A stretch of DNA of 64,000 nt from positions 36,865 through 100,864 of the forward strand of contig CAJTTG010000007.1 in NCBI GenBank assembly GCA_910579185.1, given 5' to 3'. Under the pieces are notes generated by a model. That model saw only the letters and a program-made list of their open reading frames with translations. It ran no database searches and had not been told where the DNA came from. A program made the translations under genes and the position numbers. Shown piece by piece: positions 8,198-18,700 of the stretch (positions are counted from its first letter, which is position 1; each line of letters begins with the position of its first letter). The stretch comes from an uncultured Muribaculaceae bacterium. Lineage in GTDB: Bacteria; Bacteroidota; Bacteroidia; Bacteroidales; Muribaculaceae.

Positions 8198-9262
8198 CCC
8201 TTTCCGGACTTCACAATGGCACGTCGGTTCCGCTCGCTCCTGCAAACGGACTGGTTGCCTGTGTGTTATCTGGATTGTTCGCCCCATTCCTGTATGAATT
8301 ACGCCACGGCGCGTCCGGTTCTGCCTATTATGAAATGTGCTGATTACCTGAATGTTATCCGGACGCGGCATGCCGCCGTCCCTACATGCGTCAACATATT
8401 ATGCTCCATTGAAATTTTGGCGCGTCCGGCTCTGCCTATTATGAAATGTGCTGATTGCCTGAATGTTATCCGGCTCTGCACATCCATGGAAACGAACTGA
8501 TTGCCTGAATGTTACCTTGGCTTCACTCACCTGTAGGGACTGCGCCATGGCGCGTCCGACTCCACTCGCTCCTGCAAATATGTTGATTACCTGTGCGTTC
8601 CCCGGACGCGGCATGCCGCAGTCCCTACATGTATCAACATATTAATCTCCATTGAAATTTTGGCGCGTCCGGCATCGCGCACCCATGTAAACGAACTGAT
8701 TGTCTGAATGTTACCTGGCTTCACTCGCCTGTATGTACTGCACCACGGCGCCTCCGGCTCCGCCCATCTATGAAATGCACTGATTGCCTGAATGTTACCT
8801 GGCTTCACTCGCTCCTACAAATATGTTGATTACCTGTGCGTTACCCGGACGCGGCATGCCGCCGTCCCTACATGTATCAACATATTAATCTCCATTGAAA
8901 TTTTGGCGCGTCCGGCATCGCGCACCCATGTAAACGAACTGATTGTCTGAATGTTACCTGGCTTCACTCGCCTGTAGGGACTGCGCCATGGCGCGTCCGG
9001 CATCGCAATCTATGTAAACGGACTGATTACCTGAGTGTTACCCGTATTTACTCACCTGTAGGGACTGCGCCATGGCGCGTCCGACTCCACTCGCTCCTGC
9101 AAATATGTTGATTACCTGCGCGTTATCGCGGACGCGGCATGCCGCAGTCCCTACATGTGTCAACATATTATGCTCCATTGAAAATTTGGCGCGTCCGGCA
9201 TCGTCCACCCATATAAACAGGCCGATTACCTGTGCGTTATCCGAACGCGGCACATGTATCAA
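8198..9262. repeat. Array of REP/BIME-like palindromes, partly with 243-bp period
   Basis: Two palindrome types alternate. Type A has core GCGCCATGGCGC: full copies at 8537-8557, 8978-8998 and 9062-9082, decayed copies near 8296-8316 and 8735-8755. Type B, in the opposite orientation, has core GCGGCATGCCGC: full copies at 8361-8381, 8604-8624, 8847-8867 and 9130-9150, and a remnant at 9242-9253. Both are framed by GGAC/GTCC. Type B copies at 8361, 8604 and 8847 are exactly 243 bp apart. A 20-bp motif close to TGATTRCCTGWRYGTTAYCY recurs at least ten times. I see no gene in this stretch. Confidence 0.85.
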
Positions 9263-9290
9263 ATATTATTTCATCAATGCGAACAAACGG

Positions 9291-9322
9291 AAGGGGGTGG
9301 GGCCGAAAGGCCTCACCCCCTT
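9291..9322 (-). terminator. Strong GC-rich hairpin after the glycan operon
   Basis: The arms around AAGGGGGTG...CACCCCCTT and GGCC/GGCC enclose a 4-nt loop. It lies about 60 bp past the last gene of the PUL. There is no clear T tract, so its role as terminator is likely but not certain. Confidence 0.5.
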
Positions 9323-9383
9323 GGGTTGGAGCATTAATTAGCTTAAATTAACCAATCAAATTCGCTGTGCTCCATCAGAGTTC

Positions 9384-10430
9384 TTATTTCATCTTGACGA
9401 TCCAGCCGCGGCTTATGACTTCATTTTCTAAGTCCACGTTCCACCAGATAACAATCTTAGATGTTGCATCATCCTTGATTATCTTGGCTGTACCATCAAG
9501 CTCATATTTGGGATTATAGTTGCCTGAATTATACTTAAATTCATATTTAGCCGCAACTTCTTGGTCTACAGCGGTACCTTGTGGATAGATCACATAATGG
9601 CCTCCGTAGTCGTAGTAGCCATTTCCGTAGCCTTCCCACAATCCGAAAGTATGAGTGCCGTCACCATTGTCGGCATCTTTCCATGTGTGGTACTGTTCAC
9701 CATAGTAACGCAAGTCATAATTAATATTCTGAGTGAATTGATTACTCATAATATAGTAATCATTTTTGGTCTTTGCCTTGATATCCTCAATTTCGGATGC
9801 TGTAAATGCGTCGAAAGTAGGAGTGACGGTTACATTGATGGATGCGGTAAGATTTGAACAGTCAGTAACGGTAACAATCGCTACATATTCATCTCTACCT
9901 GAAGTTGCAGTCATTGTGATAACGCCGGTCTCAGAGTTAATCGATGCTCTTACCTTCTCATTGTCAGTCTCCACGGTGTAGCCACCATTGCCAAGAACGA
10001 CAGCGCATTCGCTTGAAGAGCTGCTGATGCCCAACGGAGTCACAAATGAATAATTTTCATGACTGAGAGTCATCGCCTCAGTAGTGTACACTGATACCGG
10101 GTAACGTTTATAGTTACCTGCTGCATCTGATACAACCACGTAAGTATTTCCGTTCTTCAAACCCTCTACGTATACAATGCCGTCTTCGCCTAAAGTTGCT
10201 TTTGCAATGCTTTCGTCGAGAGAGAATGCATTGTACTGGCCACCACCGGTAGCGATTGGGAGAGCAGCTTTGTTCTCTTCTCCGATTTTCACGCGCAGAG
10301 CGTCAGAATCAAAGGTAAGTTCCGGAACTTCTACTACGGGCACCACTTCATCGTCGTCATCGCAGGATGTGAACGCGAAGCCGCATGAGGTAGCAAGCAC
10401 CAGACTTAGAAAATAATATTTTAATTTCAT
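9384..10430 (-). CDS. Exported lipoprotein, last gene of the glycan operon
   Basis: A 348-residue protein with a signal peptide and lipobox FTSC, followed by the acidic run DDDDE seen in surface-exposed Bacteroidetes lipoproteins. Residues about 35-110 and 115-205 read as two bacterial Ig-like beta-sandwich repeats (EDGIVYVEGLKNGNTYVVV; TGVITMTATSGRDEYVAIV). The C-terminal 140 residues are rich in Tyr, Trp and Gly, which could suit carbohydrate binding. I do not recognise a named family. It starts 22 bp after the GH18 enzyme and shares its operon. A surface glycan-binding role is inference from position. Confidence 0.8.
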   Translation of the reverse strand: MKLKYYFLSLVLATSCGFAFTSCDDDDEVVPVVEVPELTFDSDALRVKIGEENKAALPIATGGGQYNAFSLDESIAKATLGEDGIVYVEGLKNGNTYVVVSDAAGNYKRYPVSVYTTEAMTLSHENYSFVTPLGISSSSSECAVVLGNGGYTVETDNEKVRASINSETGVITMTATSGRDEYVAIVTVTDCSNLTASINVTVTPTFDAFTASEIEDIKAKTKNDYYIMSNQFTQNINYDLRYYGEQYHTWKDADNGDGTHTFGLWEGYGNGYYDYGGHYVIYPQGTAVDQEVAAKYEFKYNSGNYNPKYELDGTAKIIKDDATSKIVIWWNVDLENEVISRGWIVKMK

Positions 10431-10452
10431 GATTGTTTAAACTGTTTTAAGA

Positions 10453-11844
10453 TTAGAGCCAGTCTTTTTCATATTCTTTGCCGTCATAAACGAGTTCGTC
10501 GTCGTAGAGCAATCTTGCGGAACTCTGCATGGCGCTTTGGCGCATCTGGTTGCCGAAGTGAACGTGCAGACCATAGCCCTGAGAGCGCATTGTCGAAAGG
10601 TTTCCGGATGTGCGACCTTGAGAGAACTCCCACGAATAGATACCCATGTTGAATCTCGGGACACCGGGGAAGCCGCTTTCATTGATATAGCTGCCACCAT
10701 AGTTGGTCCAGATAAAGTCCATGAATTCGCCGGGTTCTGCGCCATCTACAGAAGGAAGACTTGAGAAGTCGTAGGTGTAGATGATGTTGTCGCGTTCAGG
10801 CTGAAGTTTCTTTACTTCGTAGAACAGACGGGCTGCTGCTGCGTTCGACGGAGTTACAAAACCCTGGGGAGCCGGAGAAATCGGGCTACCGTATTCTGAG
10901 TTGTAGAACACACCGTCGAGTTTGTAAACGTCGCAGAGGGCTTTGATTTCCTGTGCGTAGTAGCGAGCGGTCTCGTCAGCGAGGTTGTTGACGTTGGCGC
11001 GGTCATGGTTGCCGAGGATCGACAGATAAACCTTCATGCCACGATCCTGCAGCGGCTGCAGATAGTGGTCACGGTTTGCAAGGATCGCGCTGACGTTCTC
11101 GTTCAAGCTCACGTACACGCGGCCGGTCTCCTCATTGTAGTTGATGTTCGCAGCGAAAAGCATGATGGCGTCATAGTAAGTCTTGCCGCTGTTCTTCAAA
11201 GAGTATGAAGAACATTCGAGGGGGTTCATGTCGTTGACCTCCATACACATCATTGTGCGGACGGCGGGAACTTCATTTCCATTGGCATCGAGAACATATT
11301 TTGTTGCGTCGGGCATGCCGGTCAGATCCTTCACGAAGATCAGACGGGTCGCGCTGTTCTTGGTCAGCTGTGCGCCGCCGTTTACGGTTGCGCGCAGAGG
11401 AACAACGTAGCCTTTGTCGCTGTCGAGCGAACCGTCGGAGGTGATGGTCACTGTCATCGGCTCCGATACGCTTGCTCCGGCCTGCAGACGGGTTACGCCT
11501 CCGTTGGCCAGTGAGATCATCGATTCGGGCACTGCCTCGTAGCTTGTGCCGTTAACGGCATTGTACTGGTCAACGGCTGTTGCGTCGTAGGTGAATGCCA
11601 CGTCGCAGTCGTGATCGAGTTTTGAAAGGGTGTTGACATAGAGAGGCACATTTTCAGTTCCGTGCAGATCCACACTGGTGTAGATACGCTTGCCATCCTT
11701 GTCGGTAACGTAGACAACCTGATCAGGAACTCCGATATTGGAGATGTCAGCCTGACCGAGCATCACGTCGTCCTCACAGGCAGTCAGCGAAGCCGCTGCA
11801 ACTGCCGTGAGAAGACCGTATGTAAGAAATTTATTGATTTTCAT
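10453..11844 (-). CDS. GH18 endo-beta-N-acetylglucosaminidase-like lipoprotein (BT3987-like)
   Basis: A 463-residue lipoprotein (lipobox LTAC, then EDD). Residues about 30-175 form a DUF1735/BT3987-type N-terminal domain, and the rest is a GH18 barrel. Enzymes of this kind cut the chitobiose core of N-glycans at the cell surface. The strand-4 motif reads LDGVFYNSEYG. The catalytic Glu is present, but the Asp expected two residues before it is Asn (codon AAC). That Asp positions the substrate acetamido group, so activity may be reduced or changed. The gene sits in a SusC/D operon whose order matches BT3983-BT3988, which supports N-glycan use. Confidence 0.85.
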   Translation of the reverse strand: MKINKFLTYGLLTAVAAASLTACEDDVMLGQADISNIGVPDQVVYVTDKDGKRIYTSVDLHGTENVPLYVNTLSKLDHDCDVAFTYDATAVDQYNAVNGTSYEAVPESMISLANGGVTRLQAGASVSEPMTVTITSDGSLDSDKGYVVPLRATVNGGAQLTKNSATRLIFVKDLTGMPDATKYVLDANGNEVPAVRTMMCMEVNDMNPLECSSYSLKNSGKTYYDAIMLFAANINYNEETGRVYVSLNENVSAILANRDHYLQPLQDRGMKVYLSILGNHDRANVNNLADETARYYAQEIKALCDVYKLDGVFYNSEYGSPISPAPQGFVTPSNAAAARLFYEVKKLQPERDNIIYTYDFSSLPSVDGAEPGEFMDFIWTNYGGSYINESGFPGVPRFNMGIYSWEFSQGRTSGNLSTMRSQGYGLHVHFGNQMRQSAMQSSARLLYDDELVYDGKEYEKDWL

Positions 11845-11882
11845 TTCTGTATTATGATTGATTTAATGTTCAGAATATGTTG

Positions 11883-13031
11883 TTAAGGCAATGCCACGGG
11901 AAGCCATGTCAGGGTTGCGTTGGCGGTCATGTCGTAACCATTTGCATAGTCGTGGATTCTGTTGCCGTCGCCTTCATCCATCTTCCAATAAGCTACAAGA
12001 CCGTCGCTTTCGGGATCAACCTTGTAGAAATGGTTCTTGGAGTTGATCTCTTCTTTGGACAGGATGCGGTTCCATACACGCACTTCTGCCATGTCGCCCT
12101 GGAAGTCACGGTTATTGCTGTAGGATTTGCCGATGAATGTCTGAGACGAGTTCCAGCTCACTGAGCCTCTGTTTGTAGAAGAGATGTCGCCACCTTTCTG
12201 AACACCGTCTATATAGAACTGGCAAACGCCTGTTGATGCATCATAGGTGAATGTCAGGAACTGCCATTTCTCTTTCTCGATGGTCCACTGTGAGCTGGTC
12301 ACATTGGATGAGTTGGCGAACTGCAACTGCAATGGAGGAACACCGGCGTCGCCGAAGCGGAGCAGACGGCTGCCCTCAATGCCGATCCAGGTAGAGATTC
12401 CTGAGTCATTGCCGTCGCCGAAGTCTGATCCCGGACGAACCAATGCTTCTACAGTGATCTGACTCATGTTGGCAAGATTCGTTGCTTGACTTGGATTGGC
12501 GAGGCTGAGGAAGTTTTCTGTCAGGTTAGTTACCCAGTTAACCAGAGATGCGCCGCGTACAACGAAGAATTTGGTCTTCTTGCTTGCAAGTACAGGGATC
12601 GATGAGCTGGCAACGGTCACGGGCAGACAGTAGATATAATCCTCGTCGATTTCGCCGAGGTTCTTGATCTCTACGGCAACGGTGCTTGATTTGATACCGT
12701 CGGCGTTGATGATCGCTACAGGATCGGGAATTGAGTAGTACTCTTCCGGAAGCATGATCGCGTTCATGTGATACACTTCGTTGTACATGTCAACCAGCGA
12801 GGGATCCACGGCATAGGTGATTGTCACCTCCTGTGCGGCCGGCTGGGGGATCTGTGCCTGTAGAGTGTAAGTGGCGGCATCCGCGCTTCCGTCAAGAAGC
12901 AGTGTTGTCACGCTCGACGCGCCATCCACAGATATTTTGTTGTCAAATGTCTCCATATCCTCGTTGCAGGATCCCATGAAGGCTCCGGCGGCGAGTATGG
13001 CGCAAATCGACAGATATTTTGATGTTTTCAT
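11883..13031 (-). CDS. DUF1735 plus LamG-domain surface glycan-binding lipoprotein
   Basis: A 382-residue lipoprotein (lipobox MGSC). Residues about 25-150 are a DUF1735-type domain (QEVTITYAVDPSLVDMYN is the typical signature). Residues about 185-375 are a concanavalin/LamG-like jelly roll with KWQFLTFTYDASTGVCQFYI, FQGDMAEVRVWNRILSKEEI and GLVAYWKMDEGDG. It has no catalytic motif. By analogy with BT3986 it should hold host glycans at the cell surface for the neighbouring GH18 enzyme and the SusC/D importer. It is in the same operon, 22 bp after the GH18-like gene. Confidence 0.85.
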   Translation of the reverse strand: MKTSKYLSICAILAAGAFMGSCNEDMETFDNKISVDGASSVTTLLLDGSADAATYTLQAQIPQPAAQEVTITYAVDPSLVDMYNEVYHMNAIMLPEEYYSIPDPVAIINADGIKSSTVAVEIKNLGEIDEDYIYCLPVTVASSSIPVLASKKTKFFVVRGASLVNWVTNLTENFLSLANPSQATNLANMSQITVEALVRPGSDFGDGNDSGISTWIGIEGSRLLRFGDAGVPPLQLQFANSSNVTSSQWTIEKEKWQFLTFTYDASTGVCQFYIDGVQKGGDISSTNRGSVSWNSSQTFIGKSYSNNRDFQGDMAEVRVWNRILSKEEINSKNHFYKVDPESDGLVAYWKMDEGDGNRIHDYANGYDMTANATLTWLPVALP

Positions 13032-13052
13032 TGTTCTGTTATTGCTTGATGA

Positions 13053-14078
13053 TTACAAATTGCTGGGGTTTAGGATCTGGATTGCCTCGCGGACAACTTT
13101 GTAGGTTGTCGGAAGTGTGAAGTAATCGTAAGCCACATTAGTGAAACCGGCTGCTTTTACATTCTCTCCGCTTGCCCAGTTGGCGAGCGAGGTGATGCAG
13201 AGTGAGCCGTCGGCCATGTAGCCTACTTTCTCGTCGGCCGGATCTGTGTATGAGGTGATAATACCGAAACGGTCGGTGGGAACGCCTTCAACAGATGCCA
13301 TGGCCTTTGCCATGCCGAAGCCATAGACAGAGTTGGCGCTCTGTGACTCTGACAGGAAGATCACGTGGCAGTCATTGACAAGATCCTTGTTGGCAACGTT
13401 CTGAGGCTTGCCAAAGAAGTCGATCTGCATTTCAGGATTGCGTGCGTGCCAGTCGGCCATGATGCCGATGAACACATTCTCCTGATTTTTGTATTCTGTC
13501 AGCTCTGTGCCTGTCAGGTGAGTGGTGTTCTTACCTGTGTAGGCAATCATGATACCGTCGAAATTGTTCTTCTTGACAAATGTAAGTGTTGTCGACGTGG
13601 TGTCGGTCAGGAAGTCAAGGAAGTCAACGTCATACGGCTCCTCCTCTGTGGCGAGGGCCACATGGTTTAGGTAAGCGAGTTTCATTGCGTCGAAGTCGAT
13701 CACGTAGGAGAACTTCATTCCTCTGTTCTCGCGTGCAGCGTTCATATCGGCGACGGTAGCCGGAGCTATGTCGGCAGGATTGTTGAATACAACGAAGTCG
13801 ATCGAGTCGGGCAGTGCGTCGATACGCTCCGCACGGGTGTTGGTCGTCTGGTCGCTGGTCGGGTTGTTGAACCACGCGTAAACTAACTTGTGGTCGGTCT
13901 GGCGGTACTGACGCAGGCCGGCAAGATATTTTGCATACGCGGCCGGGTCAACCTCGCCGGGTGTGTTGTAGACAAGGTCAACGCTTTCCGGTTCGGTCCA
14001 GTCGTCACAGGATGTCATTGTGCCGGCAGCAACGCAGGATGCGAGAAGCGCAAGTCCGAATTTATATATTTTATTCAT
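13053..14078 (-). CDS. GH18-like lipoprotein without catalytic residues (probable glycan-binding protein)
   Basis: A 341-residue lipoprotein (lipobox MTSC, then DDW) with a GH18-like barrel: LVYAWFNNP, IDFVVFNNPADI, MKFSYVIDF, NNFDGIMIAYTG, VIFLSESQ. At the strand-4 active-site motif (normally DGxxxDxE) it reads DGIMIAYT. The catalytic Glu is Thr and the assisting Asp is Ala. It is therefore very probably not a hydrolase and serves as a surface binding protein, as proposed for BT3985-type proteins at the same operon position. It follows SusD by 30 bp. Confidence 0.85.
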   Translation of the reverse strand: MNKIYKFGLALLASCVAAGTMTSCDDWTEPESVDLVYNTPGEVDPAAYAKYLAGLRQYRQTDHKLVYAWFNNPTSDQTTNTRAERIDALPDSIDFVVFNNPADIAPATVADMNAARENRGMKFSYVIDFDAMKLAYLNHVALATEEEPYDVDFLDFLTDTTSTTLTFVKKNNFDGIMIAYTGKNTTHLTGTELTEYKNQENVFIGIMADWHARNPEMQIDFFGKPQNVANKDLVNDCHVIFLSESQSANSVYGFGMAKAMASVEGVPTDRFGIITSYTDPADEKVGYMADGSLCITSLANWASGENVKAAGFTNVAYDYFTLPTTYKVVREAIQILNPSNL

Positions 14079-14108
14079 GATTGTTTGTTATATGTTTACG
14101 TGTTAGAA

Positions 14109-15764
14109 TCAAAGACCGGGTTTGCAATCCCACCATACACGGGTTGCCAGATTGTCCGGACCTTTCAGGTAGTCAGCCACAGCTTTCTGCACGTTGGCCA
14201 GGTTGTCGGTATATTCTGCCGATGGATAGGGCATACGGCGAGGTCCGCGGTTGATGTCAACAACGTTTGAGCCGTTGTAGGCAACCGGGATAAGGAACGG
14301 ATAACCGGTGCGGCGGTAATCAGCCCATGCTTCGTTGCCGAGCTTCCAGTTGGCGAGCCATTTCTGGGTGATGATCTTCTGCTGTTTTGCCTCTTTGTCG
14401 AGGGTTTCGTCCCACTTGATGGTAACGGCAGGAATTGTTCCGTTCCAGGGGTTGAGACCGGTCGGATCATAGAACTGTGCCGGAACAGAGGTTGCGTCGG
14501 CAATGTATGCTGCGTAAGCGTCACCAACACCATAGTCCTCCAATGAGAGCTGGATGCCCTTGTTGTAGAAGGTCTCGGCATCGCCGCCCATATCCCATCC
14601 GAACACTGCTGCGCCTTCTGCGCGGAGGAAGCATACTTCCGATGCGTTCATCCAAAGGGCAGGTGTGTTACCGGCAATGTTGATGTCGGAGAAGCGTACG
14701 CTCCATGAGGTGTTGAATGTCTGCCATCCGCGGCGTATGCCGATATACTGGCAGGAGATACCCTCCGGTGAAGTCATCCAGCTGCCGTCTGCGTTCTTGA
14801 ACTGCTCGGGAGTATCGTAGCTGGCGTTGGGCAGACCTGATTCAGTAAGATACTTTTCGGTACGGGGATCTTTGTAACCGTTGAGGTAGCATGCGATCTC
14901 AGCCGAAGGACGTGAGTCGTGGGCGTTGTACATGATAGCCGTACGCATCGAGTTGGTCGATGTTGCGTAGTTCTTCCATGTGGCGTTCTGCTCGTTGGTC
15001 TCGATGATGCCGCCGTTGGCAGGATTGATGGCCTCTTCTGCTTTCTGTTTGGCCAATGTCGGGTTAGCGTAGGAGATACGCAGGGCCAGACGCAGCTGCA
15101 GTGAGTTGGCGAAACGGATCCAGTTGCTGAGCACACCGCTGTAAACCTTGTCTACAAGTGGGCTGAGTGCTTCATCGGGATTGTCGAGAAGGATCTGACG
15201 GGCTTCGGCGAGTTCGTCGAAGAATTTGTTGTAGATCTCTTCCTGAGAATCGTAGGGAGTTTTCACTGCACCCTCGAAACCGATCGCGCTGTAGGGGATA
15301 GGTCCGTAGCAGTCGGTTACACGGTGCATTGCGGCTACCTTTATGATCTGGGCAACTGCCATCGGGACGATATCGCCGTTGGTTTCGCAGTAGCCTTCCA
15401 CCATTGATATGTTGGTGAAGAGTGTCGAGATGATCTTCGAGTCGCTCATGAACACTGAGGTCCAGTTGTCGGGCGCGTTGTTGCGCACGTACGATGTTGT
15501 GAAGTTGGCGCCATCAGAGAAATATCCGCCGAGTGTGCCGCCGAGCAGACAGTCAACGAACTGGGTGCAGTTGACATCCGAAGGTGCTACGGTGCTGCAT
15601 ATATTGGTCATCGATGAAACCAGAGCGAAACCATCTGCAGTAAGGTCGCCGGGTTGCGCTTGGTTGGAGTTGATGTCCAGATAGTCGCCCGTGCAGGCTG
15701 TGGCAGCTAACAGAAGAGCGCCGCCGGCCATTAGTTTGTTTATCTTGATTTCCATTTTGGGCAT
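14109..15764 (-). CDS. SusD/RagB-family outer-membrane lipoprotein
   Basis: A protein of about 550 residues with lipobox ATAC, then TGDYLDINSNQ, the usual start of SusD-like_2 proteins. Helical repeats include YGPIPYSAI, YDSQEEIYNKFFDELAEARQ, WIRFANSLQLRLALRISYAN and the C-terminal YPFLIPVAYN. It acts as the lid of the SusC channel and binds oligosaccharides released by the GH18 enzyme. It starts 3 bp after SusC, and translation is probably coupled. An ATG 9 nt further in (15755, MEIKINKLMAGG) is an equally good start. It is followed by two glycan-binding proteins and the enzyme. Confidence 0.92.
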   Translation of the reverse strand: MPKMEIKINKLMAGGALLLAATACTGDYLDINSNQAQPGDLTADGFALVSSMTNICSTVAPSDVNCTQFVDCLLGGTLGGYFSDGANFTTSYVRNNAPDNWTSVFMSDSKIISTLFTNISMVEGYCETNGDIVPMAVAQIIKVAAMHRVTDCYGPIPYSAIGFEGAVKTPYDSQEEIYNKFFDELAEARQILLDNPDEALSPLVDKVYSGVLSNWIRFANSLQLRLALRISYANPTLAKQKAEEAINPANGGIIETNEQNATWKNYATSTNSMRTAIMYNAHDSRPSAEIACYLNGYKDPRTEKYLTESGLPNASYDTPEQFKNADGSWMTSPEGISCQYIGIRRGWQTFNTSWSVRFSDINIAGNTPALWMNASEVCFLRAEGAAVFGWDMGGDAETFYNKGIQLSLEDYGVGDAYAAYIADATSVPAQFYDPTGLNPWNGTIPAVTIKWDETLDKEAKQQKIITQKWLANWKLGNEAWADYRRTGYPFLIPVAYNGSNVVDINRGPRRMPYPSAEYTDNLANVQKAVADYLKGPDNLATRVWWDCKPGL

Positions 15765-15767
15765 TGA

Positions 15768-18700
15768 TTAGAAGTTGAAGTTAAGATTGAAACCGAAGTT
15801 ACGCAGTGACGGCATCATGAAGTTGTCGATACCCTGGAAATAGTTTCCGGCAGATGCGACTGCTTCGGGATCGTAGGGAGCCTTGTTGTAGATCATCCAC
15901 AGGTTGCGGCCAACGAGCGATACTTTGATATCACATACATTGTGGAGCCACTTTCTGGGGATCAGGTAGCTGAGGGTAGCTTCCTGCAGACGTACGTTGG
16001 TTGCCGAGTAGGTATAGTACTGCGGAATTGTCTCGCCGCCGGAGATCAGGCCGTACCACTGTTCGGGGTTCACGCGGTCGCCGTTGTTGAGCTCAACATA
16101 GCCGAGATCACGGGCTGCGCCTGTAGCCTCTGATACACCGTACTGGTCAAGGACAGCCTGGGTGCGTGAGTAAACGATACCACCGAAGCGTGCCGAGATC
16201 ATGAAGCTTGCAGAGAGGTTTTTCCAGCGGAATGTGTTGTTCCATGCAAGGTTGCCCTTGGGAAGAACGCTACCGAGTTTGATGGGGTTGTCGGCCACTG
16301 ATACAGACGAAACGTTGCCGTTGGCATCGATGTAGATGTTGCCGTTGGAGTCGCGCTGCAGGTCGAGCATTGAATAGAGGTCACCCATTGTGCCACCTTC
16401 GCGGAGGATGAAGCGAGTTGCACCAACCTGAGTGTCGCTCATCACGAGCTGGTCGATGGAGAGCTTTTCACCGGTGATCGGGTTGTAGGCGTTGCGGCCA
16501 AGTTCGATGATCTTATTCTTGTTGAATGAATAGGTCATGTTGGATGTCCAGGTGAAGTCACCCCATGTGTGGTCATAGCCGAGGGCGAATTCCATACCCC
16601 AGTTGCGGATGTTACCGGTCTGGATGTAGATCTTGTCGTATTTACCAACGGGGATGTTGGGGTTGAATGTCTGGTTGTAGGTGTCAGCCTGATACCAGGT
16701 TGCGTCGAAGGTGAAATCCTTGAGGAAGCGGAAGTTCATACCTACTTCCCATGATTTTGTACGTTCGGGCTGCAGGTTGTCAACAGGATACTGGGTCAGG
16801 ACTGACCATGTGCCGTTCTTCCACTCATAACGCGGATTTGCGATGTAGCGCTGGAATGCGGTACCTACGGATGCCCATGATGCACGGATCTTCCAGAACG
16901 AGAGATATTCCTGAGGAATGTCGATGCCTGCGTCTGCGAACATTTGGGTCATCAGGATTGACACGCCGACAGAGGGGTAGAAGAATGAAGAAGACTTCGA
17001 GTTAGGACCTGCGAGGGCTGAAGGCCAGTCGTTACGGCCGGTCAGTGTCAGATAGTAGGTCTGCTTGTAGCCGAGGTCGGCGGATGCGTAGATTGACTGG
17101 GTCTGCTCGTGCCACATGTCCCAAGTCTTGGTAGCGTTGCGCGAGATGTTGTTGATCGAGAAGAAGTTGGTCAGCAATGCATCCTGGCCGGGATAGTTCT
17201 CTGATCCGTCAGGGATACCGCCGCGGTTGTCGATGGCGTCGTAGCGCATGTCGGAGATTGATCCACCGAAGTTGGCCTGGAGGTTCCAGTCTTCGCCGAG
17301 ATCTTTGTTGAAGCTTGCGAGGAAGTCAGCATATATCTGCTTTTCTTTGTAGTTGGTCTCGCCGTAGTAGCCACGCTCTGAGTTGTCGCAGAGGTTACCG
17401 ATTGTTCCGGCGTAGCGTTTGTCGGTTGACTTTGTGTTGGAGTTGTCGATGCGTACGCGGCCGCTCAAGGTCAGGTAGGGGAGTACCTTATATGAGAGCT
17501 GTGCGCCCAACATATAGCGATCCTTGGAGTTCTCACGGACGTTGCGGTAGTTGACCCAGTAGGGGTTCTGTGCGGTCAAGCCGTAGTCTCCGTATGCCCA
17601 GTTCTGGGTAGAAATCTTGCGGGCCGGATCCCATTTCTCATACATGCGCACATCTTCCCAGTCGTTGCCACGGGGGAACAGGTAAGCGCCCACGATCGGG
17701 TTCATGTAAGAGCCCTGGTTGATCATGTTGCGGTCGCTTTGGTAGATGTAGCTTGCGTTGAGGTCAAGGGTCATCTTGTCGTCGAGGAACTTGGATGTGT
17801 TGCGGAATGTGAAGTTGTAGCGGTCGTAACGGTCGTTGGGCACGATGCCTTTCGAGTTGACGGCGGCTGCGGAAGCGTAGGTCTGGTTCTTTTCAGTACC
17901 GGTTGAGAATGTAACCGAGTTGGTGGCAACGAAACCGGTCTGGAAATAGTCGTCGGCAACGTCGTAACCATAGTTGTTGTATTTGGTCAGACGTGAGCCC
18001 CAGCTGTAGGATGAAGTCGGGTCGATAGCGCCGTTCTGACCTGCACCGTAGTTGTTCTGGAAACGGGGAAGGATCCATGCACGGTTCCATTCGAGGTTTG
18101 ATCCCACGGTGATTTTGGTCTTGCCTGCCTGGCCTTTCTTGGTGGTGATGACGATAGCACCGTTGGCTGCGTCTGAACCATAAAGTGCGGCTGCGGCTGC
18201 ACCGGTCAGCACTGACATTGATTCGATGTCGTCGGGGTTGAGGTCGGCGATAGGCTCGGTGGCACCGGCGGATCCGAATGCGCCTGCATCACCGGTTGAG
18301 CGTGCCGAACGCATCGGCATGCCGTCAACCACGTAGAGGGCGTTGGACGACTGCATGATTGATTTTGTACCACGCATCACTACTTTCGAGATACCACCGG
18401 TACCCGATGACGATGCGTTGATGTTCACACCGGCAACCTTACCGGCAAGTGAGTTGACGAAGTTGGCGTCCTTGTTGGTTGTCAGGACATCGCCTTTTAC
18501 CTGCTGTACGTTGTACGACAGTGACTTCTGCTCGCGCTTGATGCCGAGTGCGGTCACCACAACTTCATCGAGAGTTTTGGAATCCTCCACCATGACTACG
18601 TCGAGGGTCGATCCCGTAACTTTGATTTCCTGGGGTTGATAGCCGATGTATGAGAAACTCAGCACATCACCCTCGGCAGCATTAATGGAGAATTCACCAT

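Noticed and set aside
8168..9262. CRISPR array or family of short repeated proteins
   Set aside because: Units are palindromic, alternate in orientation, vary in spacing and have no Cas genes. The apparent peptides are repeats read in frame by chance.
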